64,000 nt of DNA, taken from positions 19,170 through 83,169 of the forward strand of contig CAZCBE010000013.1 of the NCBI GenBank assembly GCA_964496695.1, written 5' to 3'. Below, piece after piece: positions 46,273 through 55,090 of this stretch. How positions within the stretch are numbered: position 1 is the first letter of the stretch; each line of letters starts with the position of its first letter. The DNA comes from SXTU01 sp964496695 (lineage in GTDB: Bacteria; Verrucomicrobiota; Verrucomicrobiia; Limisphaerales; SXTU01). Position numbers and translations under genes: made by a program. Under the pieces are notes generated by a model. The model did no database searches and was not told the DNA's origin. It worked only from the letters and a program-made list of their open reading frames with translations.

Positions 46273-46463
46273 GAAACCCGGAGGGTTTCCAGGTGAATAG
46301 CCGTGGGTGAAACCCATGGGGAGCGGTTTGCTGGCTCGACCCTGAAAGGGTCGAACTCGCTCATCGGCTGGCGTTGCGTTCAACCCCTCCCGGGGTTGTG
46401 CCTCTGGACTCGCTCACCGTGGGTTTCACCCACGGCTATTCAGGTGACACCCCTCCGGGGTGA
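46273..46463. repeat. Cluster of small CCC/GGG hairpins and a longer palindrome
   Basis: Compact hairpins GAAACCCGGAGGGTTTC (46273-46289), CGACCCTGAAAGGGTCG (46337-46353), CAACCCCTCCCGGGGTTG (from 46381) and CACCCCTCCGGGGTG (46449-46463) resemble the RAYT-associated REPs in shape. A longer pair, AATAGCCGTGGGTGAAACCC (46296-46315) and GGGTTTCACCCACGGCTATT (46421-46440), encloses two of them. Confidence 0.82.
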
Positions 46464-47434
46464 TGGAAGTCCGTGCCGGCAACCCGGCAAGAAACCGAGA
46501 TGCGCCCGTTCGCCAACGCAGAGCTGAAAGGCCCTTCCCATACGCGTCATCCGCGCTATCCGTGGTTTCAACTTCGGACTTCGGGTTCAAATCTCAAGGG
46601 CGGAGGTCCAAGGTCCAAAGTCCAGGTGAGGGGGTTATTTTGCCAAACGAAGCCGTTTTGAATTCGAATACCCACGCGCAGCTTGGGTCACGCCGGGCGG
46701 GCGCCCGGTGCTCCGTGAGTGGCCCGCCATCGGGATGTCGAGCCATCGGTTTTTGCGAAACGAAGCCAACCGGGGAGCAGCCTGGAATCTCAGATTTCAG
46801 AGGCCCCCTCGCGCACGCCCAACTGACGATGATAAGATTTTGCCAAACGAAGCCATCAGGAAGGCAGCCGACCGTCGCCCCGGACCGGCACAACTCTTTG
46901 TCTCCAAGCAGGATGCCAACGGCGGGCGATCAGCGCCGGCTGGGGCAAAGCGAGGGGATTCTGCCAAACGAAGCCATTTTGAACCCGCAAATGTCACGCC
47001 TCTTTCTGAAGCATCAGGACGAAAGGACGGTCTGTCGGCTGCAAGCCCGCGATACAGCAGACTGCAAGTCTGCGCTACAGCGCCTGGCCGTCCCGACTTC
47101 GGAGTTCGGGTTGAATCCGAATGCGATAGACAGCTCGAATCGCGCCGGGCGGGTGCTCGGGGCTCCACCAGTGGGATGTCGAGCCATCGGTTTTTGCCAA
47201 ACGAAGCCATCGGAGAGAAATCGGGAAGCTCAGATTTCGGACAATCAATCGCGCACGGCCAACAGACGATGCTGGGATTTTTCAAAACGAAGCCATTGGG
47301 AAGGCAGCCGCCTGACAGACGGGACGGGGCGGGGCGGAAAGGGACAAGGCATGAGGGGTGCGACGGCAACAGCCGGGGATGATCCCGGGCGAGCGGGACA
47401 CGGCCGCCTCCAATCGGGCGCATCTGGACCCTGC
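46464..47434. repeat. Gene-free array of CCAAACGAAGCC repeats
   Basis: A TTTTGCCAAACGAAGCC-like motif occurs at 46638, 46751, 46837, 46958, 47191 and 47276 (six copies, some with one or two changes). A composite direct repeat of about 175-185 bp is present at about 46690-46873 and 47139-47313, including ATGTCGAGCCATCGGTTTTT and CTCAGATTTC blocks. All frames here are repeat translations. The spacing is irregular, so it is not a CRISPR array. Confidence 0.85.
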
Positions 47435-47437
47435 CCC

Positions 47438-47545
47438 GGAGCGCGGGTCTGCGACCCGCAACGGCCCGCCCTTGTCCATGGCTCTTCGTGCAGGCCAGCG
47501 GGGACGGCCAATTGGACGTTGCTGCGGGTCACAGACCCGCGCTCC
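47438..47545. repeat. Head-to-head double hairpin (GGAGCGCGGGTCT type)
   Basis: Left arm 47438-47462 (GGAGCGCGGGTCTGCGACCC and GCAAC) pairs with right arm 47518-47545. Each arm contains its own GCGGGTC/GACCCGC stem. Same architecture as 11747-11903 and 32932-33113. Confidence 0.87.
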
Positions 47546-47646
47546 GTCGGCTTTCGGGGGCAGTGTCAAGATGCGCCCCCTCCAATCTTGCCTAAGATTT
47601 ATAGCGTGTCTCCCCTGCGGCTTGTTGCTAGTGTCGGCAAAATCAC

Positions 47647-48657
47647 ATGAGCCGACCTACCCGCATCTCGTTTGGTTTCATGGCCGGTCTGCTGATCATC
47701 GTGGCGGTCATGGGCCTGGCCACACCGCTGTTGACGGTGCTCTTCTCGTTCTTCCTGCTGCATGTCTTCAGCTTCAAGGGCCGCAGCAAGTCCATGGCGG
47801 TCGCGCTGTTCCTGGTGGCCATCGGCGCGGTCTGCCTGGGGGTGTTGATCTTTACGGCGCATACTGTCGTGGCCGCGCCGCAGATCGTGGAGCGGCTGAT
47901 CCCCAAGCTGGCGGACTACGCCGGCAAATGGAACATCGAGCTGCCCTTCAAGGACATCCAAGGCCTGCTCGCCCTGCTCAAGGTGGAGGCAATGGAGCGC
48001 TTCGGCCTGGTCGGGCTGGCAGGCACGAACTTGGTGCGCCAGTTTGCCTTCGTGGTCATCGGCATGGTGGTGGCCATCAGCCTGTTTGACAACGCGGCCA
48101 TCGTCATTGACCGGGACAAGCACACGCTGAAGAACAACCTCTACTCGATGTCGGCGGATGAGATCGCGAAACGGTTCGAGCTGTTTTACAAGAGCTTCCA
48201 TACGGTGATGGGCGCGCAGATCGTCATCTCCGCCATCAACACCGTGTTCACCGGCATCTTCCTCGCGGTGGTCGGCTATCCTTACTGGCAGTTGCTGATC
48301 GTGGTGACGTTCCTCTGCGGCCTGCTGCCGATCCTGGGCAACATCCTGAGCAACACCCTCATCGTGTGCGTGGGCCTGACGGTGAACATCGAGCACGCGG
48401 TGGGGGCGCTCGCCTTCCTGGTGGTCATCCACAAGTTCGAGTATTTCCTGAACAGCAAGATCATCGGCAAGCGCATCCAGAACCCGATGTGGATGACGCT
48501 GCTGGGCCTGATCCTGGGCGAGCGGCTCATGGGCGTGCCGGGCATGATCCTGGCCCCGGTGATCCTCCACTACATCAAGATGGAAACCTCCCGCGTGGCC
48601 GTGGAGCAGCAGGCCGGCGAAGCGGGGGAACCCGTCGTGCCAACGGTCGAAGCCTGA
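47647..48657 (+). CDS. AI-2E family transporter
   Basis: A 336-residue inner-membrane protein of the AI-2 exporter (TqsA/PerM) superfamily. Seen: an N-terminal pair of helices (FMAGLLIIVAVMGLATPLLT; LLTVLFSFFLLHVFSFKGRS), a soluble stretch, and the typical C-terminal cluster PYWQLLIVVTFLCGLLPILG, NTLIVCVGLTVNIEHAVGAL and NPMWMTLLGLILGERLMGVP. Members move signalling molecules or ions; several are Na+/H+ antiporters. The substrate is not known here. Confidence 0.88.
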   Translation: MSRPTRISFGFMAGLLIIVAVMGLATPLLTVLFSFFLLHVFSFKGRSKSMAVALFLVAIGAVCLGVLIFTAHTVVAAPQIVERLIPKLADYAGKWNIELPFKDIQGLLALLKVEAMERFGLVGLAGTNLVRQFAFVVIGMVVAISLFDNAAIVIDRDKHTLKNNLYSMSADEIAKRFELFYKSFHTVMGAQIVISAINTVFTGIFLAVVGYPYWQLLIVVTFLCGLLPILGNILSNTLIVCVGLTVNIEHAVGALAFLVVIHKFEYFLNSKIIGKRIQNPMWMTLLGLILGERLMGVPGMILAPVILHYIKMETSRVAVEQQAGEAGEPVVPTVEA

Positions 48658-48727
48658 CGCGCAGAACGCGGCGGGGTCTCGCCGGGCACGGTCAGCCGCG
48701 CACCACGAGCTGGGCCGGCCGCCTGAC

Positions 48728-49972
48728 ATGCGGCTTGCCAAAGCTGAATCACTGACAAACCTTGCCCGCGTGAAGAAGCATCACTGGATTCTCGTTGCTG
48801 CCATCCTCTGCGTTGCCCTCGTCGTCGCCCAGGCGGCGCAATCCGCCGCAGCGCCCGCACCGGCCAAGCCGGCCACCAAAGGCACCCCGGGCCTGGACAT
48901 CGCCCAGACCATCACCACCATCACCGGCGTGGCCATCTCGCCGCTCCTCGGAGTAAGCGCGTGCGGCGCGTGGACCTATTTCAAGGCGGACACCGCCCAG
49001 CGCGGCAAGCTCTCCTGGTATGCCCAGCCATGGTTCTGGGCCAGCGGCCTGCTGCTCGTCGGCGCGGTCTTCCTGAAGGACACGGGCGGCGTGGTGGTGC
49101 CCACCGCGCTCAAGAAGCCGCTGGATGTCGCCGAGGCCTTTGAGAACAAGGTCAGCGGACTGGTCGCCGCCGGGGCCTTCGTGCCCATCGTCGCGAGCGT
49201 GTTCGGCTCCGACTCGGTGAAGGAGGCGATGGCCGGCAACGCCATGCTCGCCTCGCTGGGCGTCTCCGGGATCTTCAACGTGCTGATGGTCCCCTTCGCC
49301 ATCGTGGCGTTCGCGGTCGTGTGGCTGGCGGGCCATGCGATCAACATGCTCATCCTCATCAGCCCCTTTGCCACGGTGGACGCGGGGCTCAAGGCCTTCC
49401 GCACCTTCCTGCTCTCCACGGTCACGATCACGGGTTTCGCCAATCCCATGATCGGCGCGGCGTGGTCGCTCATCATCATCATCGGCAGCTACTTTCTTGC
49501 GGGCTGGGCGTTCCGGCTGACGGTCTGCGGCACGCAGTTCATCTGGGACTACTTCAGCTTCGGGCGCACGCGCTTCCGGCCGGACGCGAAGGGCAACCCC
49601 ATGTTCCTCGCCCGCGAGGTGGACCAGGTCCCCATCCGCACCTATGGCACGCTCGCCCGCACGGAGGCGGGCGAGCTTGTCTTCACCTACCGCCCGTGGC
49701 TCCTCCTCGCGCCGCGCACGCTCACCTTGCCCAAGGCCACCTACGCCGTCGGCGTGGGTGTCTTCCACAGCGAGATCGTGGCCGTGAACGGGGAGGAGCA
49801 GACCGCCATGTTCACGTTGCCGCCGCGCTACAGCACGCATGAAGAGGCGCTCTCGCAGTGCTATGGCTGGGGAGCGACCACTGATGTGGGCATCGTCGCC
49901 GGGCTCAAGGCCATCGGCCGCTTCATGGGCGAACTGTGCGGTTTCGGCGCGAAGCCCGCGCCCGCCACATGA
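48728..49972 (+). CDS. Multi-pass membrane protein of unknown function
   Basis: A 414-residue protein with an N-terminal hydrophobic segment (WILVAAILCVALVVAQAAQS, probably a signal or anchor), then about six membrane helices (GVAISPLLGVSACGAWTYF; PWFWASGLLLVGAVFL; LVAAGAFVPIVASVFG; IFNVLMVPFAIVAFAVVWLA; SLIIIIGSYFLAGWAFRL) and a soluble C-terminal domain of about 140 residues (LVFTYRPWLLLAPRTLTLPK). I do not recognise the family. A GTG at 48770 is an alternative start. It is 10 bp upstream of the double-thioredoxin lipoprotein gene and probably co-transcribed with it. Confidence 0.7.
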   Translation: MRLAKAESLTNLARVKKHHWILVAAILCVALVVAQAAQSAAAPAPAKPATKGTPGLDIAQTITTITGVAISPLLGVSACGAWTYFKADTAQRGKLSWYAQPWFWASGLLLVGAVFLKDTGGVVVPTALKKPLDVAEAFENKVSGLVAAGAFVPIVASVFGSDSVKEAMAGNAMLASLGVSGIFNVLMVPFAIVAFAVVWLAGHAINMLILISPFATVDAGLKAFRTFLLSTVTITGFANPMIGAAWSLIIIIGSYFLAGWAFRLTVCGTQFIWDYFSFGRTRFRPDAKGNPMFLAREVDQVPIRTYGTLARTEAGELVFTYRPWLLLAPRTLTLPKATYAVGVGVFHSEIVAVNGEEQTAMFTLPPRYSTHEEALSQCYGWGATTDVGIVAGLKAIGRFMGELCGFGAKPAPAT

Positions 49973-49982
49973 ACTGATTTTT

Positions 49983-51563
49983 ATGAAACCTCCAACGACT
50001 CGGGACGGACGAAGCGGGGCACTTCCAGCTCTTTGTCTTGCCCAACTCTTTGGGGGCCGCGCCTTCGGTCCAGTCCGCTCACCCCTGCTCTTCGTCCTGC
50101 TCGTCGCCGCCCTCACCGGCTGCAAGCCCGACGACAAGGAGGAACTCCTCTTCAAGTCGGACGAGCGCTACCTGCCCAAGGTCGGCAAGCCCGCTCCCCC
50201 GCTGAAATTCAAGGCGCTCGACGGCCGCGAGGTGGACCTGGCGCAACTGCGCGGCAAGGTGGTGCTGCTCGATTTCTGGGCCACCTGGTGCCCGCCGTGC
50301 ATCGCGGAAATCCCGCGCGTGCGCGAAGCCTACGAGCGCTTCAACAAGGACGGCCTGGAAATCGTCGGCGTCAGCTTCGATGCCGACCGGCAGCGGCTGG
50401 AGGACGTGGTGAAGCGCGAGGACATCAAGTGGCCGCAATACTTTGACGGGGCCGGCCGGGACGCCGCGCCGGGCAAGGACTTTGGCATCCTGCACTGGCC
50501 GTCCATGTGGCTGCTGGACCGCAACGGTGTCGTCCGCTTCATCAGCGCGGGCGCGGGCATGGACCGGAAGATCACCGCCCTGCTCAAGGAATCCGGCAAT
50601 CCCGTCAACGCCGCGCGCAATGTCTTCGAGAAGAAAGCCGCCCTCGACCGCAGCGGTGACGAGCCCGTGGCCGCGTCCGGCAAGCCCGCCTCACCCCCCG
50701 GCGGCCCTATTTCCCCGCCCGGTGCGCCGCAGGATGCCGCCTATCTCCACTGGCTGGGCAAGCCCTTCCCGGCGCTGCAATTCACCGCGATTGATGGCCG
50801 GCAGGTGGACACCGACAAGCTGCGCGGCCGCGTGCTGCTCATTGATTTCTGGGCCACCTGGTGCCCGCCGTGCATGGCGGCCATCCCCCATGTGAAGGCC
50901 GCCTATGATCGCTTCAACAAACAGGGCTTCGAGGTCATCGGCATCAGCGCGGACGAAACCCGTGCGGATCTGGAACGGGTCATCAAGGCGAAGGACATGG
51001 CGTGGCCCCAGCTCTTCGAAGGCCGCACCGGCGCGGCCCCCAACCTGCGCCGCTATGGCGTGCAGCACTTCCCGACCATGTGGCTCGTGGACCGCCAGGG
51101 CATCATTCGCGACGTGACCGGCGCGGTGGCATTGGAAGAAAAGGTCGCCCGTCTGATCGCTGAGAGTGGTGCGGCGCTTGCGCAGGCACCGAAGGCCAAC
51201 CCGCCCGCCGGGGCGGAAGTGCTCCCCCGCCCGAACCCGGCTGACCCGGCCAAAACCACAACCGCCGCCTCCACGTCCACGCCTGGGCCGGCGACGCCCC
51301 CTGCCCTTGCCCCGGCGGCCCGTCCGCCGGAGGTCAAACTCGGAGACAACGCCATCAGCCTGAAGAACATCACCATCACCGCGAAGCGCAGCACCGCCCT
51401 GCTGCAGATCGGCACCTCCACCTACACCGTCTCACCCGGCACCGACGTGGTCTTCCCCTCCGGCGGCAAGCAGCTCAAGGCCCACTGCACGGACATCGAG
51501 CGCAGCGCCGTGATCCTCACGGTCGAGGGCCGGGCGGAACCCCTGCGCCTCGTGCTGCCGTAG
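49983..51563 (+). CDS. Lipoprotein with two TlpA-like thioredoxin domains
   Basis: A 526-residue predicted lipoprotein: leader up to LLVAALTGC with the acylated cysteine at 47. Two complete TlpA/ResA-like domains follow, each with FWATWCPPC (active-site cysteines 103/106 and 294/297), joined by a proline-rich linker. A second Pro/Ala-rich linker leads to a small C-terminal beta domain (KNITITAKRSTALLQIGTST). Such proteins reduce disulfides outside the cytoplasm, for example in cytochrome c assembly. The two domains differ from each other, so the duplication is old. It starts 10 bp after the preceding membrane gene. Confidence 0.9.
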   Translation: MKPPTTRDGRSGALPALCLAQLFGGRAFGPVRSPLLFVLLVAALTGCKPDDKEELLFKSDERYLPKVGKPAPPLKFKALDGREVDLAQLRGKVVLLDFWATWCPPCIAEIPRVREAYERFNKDGLEIVGVSFDADRQRLEDVVKREDIKWPQYFDGAGRDAAPGKDFGILHWPSMWLLDRNGVVRFISAGAGMDRKITALLKESGNPVNAARNVFEKKAALDRSGDEPVAASGKPASPPGGPISPPGAPQDAAYLHWLGKPFPALQFTAIDGRQVDTDKLRGRVLLIDFWATWCPPCMAAIPHVKAAYDRFNKQGFEVIGISADETRADLERVIKAKDMAWPQLFEGRTGAAPNLRRYGVQHFPTMWLVDRQGIIRDVTGAVALEEKVARLIAESGAALAQAPKANPPAGAEVLPRPNPADPAKTTTAASTSTPGPATPPALAPAARPPEVKLGDNAISLKNITITAKRSTALLQIGTSTYTVSPGTDVVFPSGGKQLKAHCTDIERSAVILTVEGRAEPLRLVLP

Positions 51564-52004
51564 CCTGCAAGTTGGCCGCTCATAGGAGAGGGAAGAATTG
51601 CGGAGGACGCGGATGGCGCGGATAAGGAACTGCTGGCGCACGCTCGCCATCAGCCCAGCCCTACCCCTGAACCTGCGATGGGTAGGGCGGGCTGTCCTCA
51701 GCCCGCCGTCGGCCACCCGGAGGCCACTAGACCTCGGCGGCGCGGTGAGGACACCGCGCCCTACCAGCGCTGGTTCCGGGGCCGAAATCACGGTTGTTGG
51801 CCGGTCGTGGGAGGCAGCGTGGGCTGCCCATCAGGGCTGAAAGCCCGGGGCATTCGGTGCGGAAGCGAATCGCTTTGGCCGGTCAGAGGTTTGCTTTGTG
51901 TCCTCTGCGCCCTTTCGCGGTCAAAGAATGAAACCCACCGGTGAGCAGAAGCCCTTCCGTTTTGCGCCCGTTCGCGTGTTTCGCGGGCACCTTCCGCGTC
52001 CAGC
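51564..52004. repeat. Gene-free stretch with double hairpin
   Basis: Arms 51681-51708 (GGTAGGGCGGGCTGTCCTCA and GCCCGCCG) and 51735-51765 (ending ACACCGCGCCCTACC) pair head-to-head, each with its own stem. A single arm of the TTTGACCGCGAAAGGGCGCA class (reverse orientation) lies at about 51893-51925, related to the outer arms of the 29673-30255 block. No gene seen. Confidence 0.75.
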
Positions 52005-53642
52005 CTACAGCGGCGGGCGCATCTGCGCGCTCACCCAGGGCCAGCCATAGCGCCAGGCCAGGTAGCACAGCACGATGAACAGCACGAAGGCGACGATCAC
52101 CATCGCGAGACGGCGGCGCGCGAAGGCCCGGTCCTCCTGCTCCCAATACCACGCGATCCAGATGGTCAGTTCGTAGAGGCACTGGAGCGGGATGAACATC
52201 GCCACCTGCGTCAGCACCTCGGGCGTGGTCAGCAGCGCGCCGAGCACGAGGTTGATGAGGATCATGTAGCGCCGGAAGCCCGCGAGCTTCGCATAGTCCA
52301 GCAGCCCGATCTTCACCAGGGCCAGCAGGATCACCGGCATCTCGAAGCCCGCGCCCATGCCGATCATGAACTTGATGCAGAAGCCGAAGTATTCCCCTGC
52401 TTCGAGGAACGGGATGTCCACGCCCATCCACAGCGCATACTGGTCGGCTGCGCGCAGGGCCAGCGGCATGATAAGGAAGTAGCAGAGGCTTACGCCGGCA
52501 GCGAAGAGCAGCGTGGCCGGCAGCATCGCCTTGATGAAGTATTTCCGCTCCTTCTCGCGCAGCGCCGGGAGGATGAACTGGACGAGGAAAAAGCCCACGA
52601 ACGGGAAGGCCAGCAGCAGGCCGCCGAAGAACGCGATGTGCAGCGAATTGATGAACGGCGCCGCGATGCCCTTGTAGATGATGGGCTTGGCTTTGTCTGG
52701 GGGCACTTCCGCACCCACGGTGCGCACGCGCAGCGTGAGCAACTGGTTCGTGCCATCCGCGAAGGGCACCACCTCCAGCTCCACATACCGGTTCGTCGGG
52801 ATGATCGGCCACGCCACAAAATTGGTCGCGGCGGGCGGTTGGTTGGTGCTCAGGGGAGTCACCTTAAAATTGATCATCTCCTTGGAGCCAAACATCACGG
52901 ACACATGCTGTCGCGGGTCGGTGGAGAGATGCGCAGCCCGCTCCAGCGGCCACTTGAAGATGGCCACGATCCGGTCGGCGGCGAAGAGACAAATCACCAT
53001 GCCGATGATGAGGGCGACCGCCACCTTGATGATGACCCAGCGAAGGTCTTCCAGGTGCTCGAGGAACGGCTTCACCGGCCCGCCTTCGCCCGGCTTCTCG
53101 TCAAAGAGCGGGTCAATCGTGTCGTCCCCGCCACCGCCGGTGGTGGTCAGCGCCGTGCTGCCGCCGCTGTGGGCATCCCCCGCACCAGAGCCGTGGTGGT
53201 GGTAGTGCTCGTCGTATTGATACTCGTGGTGGTAGGGGTCCGCGCCCGGGCCGTGGTGATGATCGTGATACTGTTGGTCGTGGTGCGGATCGTAAGCCGG
53301 ATCGGGCACCGGGTCGTGGGGCGCGTGGTATTCCGTGCGCGGCTCCTCAATGACGGGCGGAGCCGCGATGGCACCGGGGTCCATCGGCACCGTGCCCTGC
53401 GGCGCGGTGGGCACCGCCGCCGGAACGGGACTGGCGGCGGGGCTGGCAGGAGGCGTGACTGCGGGGACAGATGTGTCCGCCGGTTGGGCTACGGGAGCAG
53501 GCTGGACGGACTCCGCGCCCGCCGCAGGCGGTTGCGCGTGGGTAACGTCCGGCTTGACCGCAGGCAACGGTTCAGGCTGGCCCGGGGCGGGCTTCGCTGA
53601 ATCCAGAGCTGAGGAGGGCGGCGCCTCGTCGGGATGGGCCAT
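52005..53642 (-). CDS. tatC: TatC with long Pro/His-rich N-terminal extension
   Basis: A 545-residue protein, about twice the usual TatC length. The TatC core starts near residue 190 (FLEHLEDLRWVIIKVAVALI) and shows RKYFIKAMLPATLLFAAGVS, LCYFLIMPLALRAA and MGAGFEMPVILLALVKIGLL, then final helices. A periplasmic loop of about 100 residues after the first helix is longer than usual. Residues 1-115 are Pro/Ala-rich and about 118-152 are packed with His, Tyr and Asp (HDHHHG; YHHEYQ; HYHHHG), suggestive of metal binding. TatC recognises twin-arginine signal peptides. The tatA genes lie just upstream. Confidence 0.93.
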   Translation of the reverse strand: MAHPDEAPPSSALDSAKPAPGQPEPLPAVKPDVTHAQPPAAGAESVQPAPVAQPADTSVPAVTPPASPAASPVPAAVPTAPQGTVPMDPGAIAAPPVIEEPRTEYHAPHDPVPDPAYDPHHDQQYHDHHHGPGADPYHHEYQYDEHYHHHGSGAGDAHSGGSTALTTTGGGGDDTIDPLFDEKPGEGGPVKPFLEHLEDLRWVIIKVAVALIIGMVICLFAADRIVAIFKWPLERAAHLSTDPRQHVSVMFGSKEMINFKVTPLSTNQPPAATNFVAWPIIPTNRYVELEVVPFADGTNQLLTLRVRTVGAEVPPDKAKPIIYKGIAAPFINSLHIAFFGGLLLAFPFVGFFLVQFILPALREKERKYFIKAMLPATLLFAAGVSLCYFLIMPLALRAADQYALWMGVDIPFLEAGEYFGFCIKFMIGMGAGFEMPVILLALVKIGLLDYAKLAGFRRYMILINLVLGALLTTPEVLTQVAMFIPLQCLYELTIWIAWYWEQEDRAFARRRLAMVIVAFVLFIVLCYLAWRYGWPWVSAQMRPPL

Positions 53643-53663
53643 GGCTCAAACCCGTAATCGGCG

Positions 53664-53969
53664 TCAGGCCTTGGTCGCGGGGGCGGGGGCCGCCGCGGTG
53701 GACGCGGGCGGCGCTGCCGAAGTGGCGGGCGCGGGCGTGGTAGGCGCAGGCGTCGGAGCCGGGGCCGGGCGGCGGGGCGGCTCCTCGTGCATGGCGCGCT
53801 CCAGCTCGTTCTGCACGTCGCCGGAGGCCTTCTTGAATTCCTTGATGCCCTGGCCAAGCCCCTTCATGAAGGTCGGGATCTTGTTGGCGCCAAACAGCAC
53901 CAATGCGACCACGGCGATGAGGATCAGCTCACCGCCACTCAGGCCCATCAATGCGAAACAGGTGTTCAT
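53664..53969 (-). CDS. tatA: TatA/B-like translocase subunit, second copy
   Basis: A 101-residue TatA-family protein: one membrane helix (ELILIAVVALVLFGANKIP), the hinge, and an amphipathic helix (FMKGLGQGIKEFKKASGDVQ), followed by a Pro/Ala-rich tail that is longer than in the upstream copy. Residues 1-60 are nearly identical to the product of 53991-54248, with changes at only a few N-terminal positions. It may serve as TatA, or take the place of TatB, which is absent. It is 21 bp upstream of tatC. Confidence 0.93.
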   Translation of the reverse strand: MNTCFALMGLSGGELILIAVVALVLFGANKIPTFMKGLGQGIKEFKKASGDVQNELERAMHEEPPRRPAPAPTPAPTTPAPATSAAPPASTAAAPAPATKA

Positions 53970-53990
53970 AAAAAACGTGAGGTTGAGTCG

Positions 53991-54248
53991 TCAGGCCTTG
54001 GCGGCGACCGGGGCCGGGGCGGAGGTGGCGGCTGGCGCGGGCGCGGCGGCCCGGCGGGGCTCCTCATGCATGGCGCGCTCCAGCTCGTTCTGCACGTCGC
54101 CGGACGCCTTCTTGAATTCCTTGATGCCCTGGCCGAGGCCCTTCATGAAGGTGGGAATCTTGTTGGCGCCAAACAGCACCAGCGCCACCACCGCGATGAG
54201 AATCAACTCACCGCCACTCATGCCCATCACTGCGAAACATGCGTTCAT
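53991..54248 (-). CDS. tatA: TatA/B-like translocase subunit, first copy
   Basis: An 85-residue TatA with membrane helix ELILIAVVALVLFGANKIP and amphipathic helix FMKGLGQGIKEFKKASGDVQ, then a short Ala/Pro tail. It is the first gene of the tatA-tatA-tatC set and lies 21 bp upstream of the second copy. A possible promoter (CTGACA, 17 bp, TAACAA) precedes it around 54250-54290 on the minus strand, but the match is weak. Confidence 0.93.
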   Translation of the reverse strand: MNACFAVMGMSGGELILIAVVALVLFGANKIPTFMKGLGQGIKEFKKASGDVQNELERAMHEEPRRAAAPAPAATSAPAPVAAKA

Positions 54249-54350
54249 ATAAAGTCTTTTGTTAACCGGAACCTAGCCCTCTGTCAGGGTCAAGTAAAGA
54301 GACAATCCCGCCCGGCCACTTATTCAGCCCGGCGCAGAATTGTGACCAAC

Positions 54351-55064
54351 TTAGAGCCCGGGCGGCTTGAGGAGAACAAGTTCACCGCGGCGGTTCTTGG
54401 CCCAGGCCGACTCGGTGTGGCCGAGTTCCGAAGGCTTGTCCTCGCCATAGGTTACCGTGCGCAGCCGGTCGGGGGAGATGCCCGCCTTTGCCAGGCGCTC
54501 ACGGATGGCCAGCGCGCGACGCTCGCCGAGGGCGCGGTTGTATTCTTCGGTCCCGCGCTCATCACAGTGGCCTTCGATGAGCAGCTTGTTCTGCGGGGAA
54601 GCCTTCAGGGCGGCGATGACCGGCTGCAGCTTGCCCAACTCACTGGCTCGCACGATGGCCTTGTCATAGTCGAAGTGAAGCGTGTTCGCGGCGAAGGCGC
54701 TGCGGTCAGTGAGCATACCCTCAAATTCACCCACCGGGGGAAGATCACCACCACCTTGCTTGGCTGGAATTTGCTGAGTGAACACCGGTGGCACATCGTT
54801 GCCGGGCGACTTGGTGTTCAGGTTGTTGCCACTTGGATATTGCGGATTCCCGGCCGGCAGCCCAGAACCGACGACGTCCAGCGGACCTTTCGAAGGAGTG
54901 CTGGCGTCGGCGAGTCCGCCTGTCGGCTTGGTGGCGACATTGTCCACGCTGGTCCGCGCGCCCGGCAGCGGCGTGACATTCTTCGGGGTCTTTTTGCAGC
55001 CGGTGACGGTGGCAACCGTGAGCAAAGCCACGGCGGCGAGCTTGAGAAAAACGGAGGGTTTCAT
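54351..55064 (-). CDS. pal: Peptidoglycan-associated lipoprotein
   Basis: A 237-residue OmpA-family lipoprotein. The leader ends at VATVTGC with Cys23 as the lipidated residue; about 85 residues of low complexity follow, then the OmpA C-terminal domain (about 120-235): TLHFDYDKAIVRASELGKLQ, LLIEGHCDERGTEEYNRALG and RLRTVTYGEDKPSELGHTES. The D and R residues of the peptidoglycan-binding site are present (EGHCDERG). It links the outer membrane to the cell wall and works with TolB. Start 55064 fits the lipoprotein leader. The gene follows tolB after 26 bp. Confidence 0.94.
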   Translation of the reverse strand: MKPSVFLKLAAVALLTVATVTGCKKTPKNVTPLPGARTSVDNVATKPTGGLADASTPSKGPLDVVGSGLPAGNPQYPSGNNLNTKSPGNDVPPVFTQQIPAKQGGGDLPPVGEFEGMLTDRSAFAANTLHFDYDKAIVRASELGKLQPVIAALKASPQNKLLIEGHCDERGTEEYNRALGERRALAIRERLAKAGISPDRLRTVTYGEDKPSELGHTESAWAKNRRGELVLLKPPGL

Positions 55065-55090
55065 AGTTTGTTTTCTAGTGGTGAAAGACT

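Noticed and set aside
46638..47300. CRISPR array.
   Set aside because: The repeats are imperfect, spacing ranges from about 80 to 235 bp, spacers are themselves repeated, and no cas gene is present.
46460..47650. A 396-codon frame crossing the CCAAACGAAGCC array.
   Set aside because: Its peptide repeats (FCQTKP, ILPNEA) are translations of the DNA repeat in shifting frames; there is no start signal or domain.
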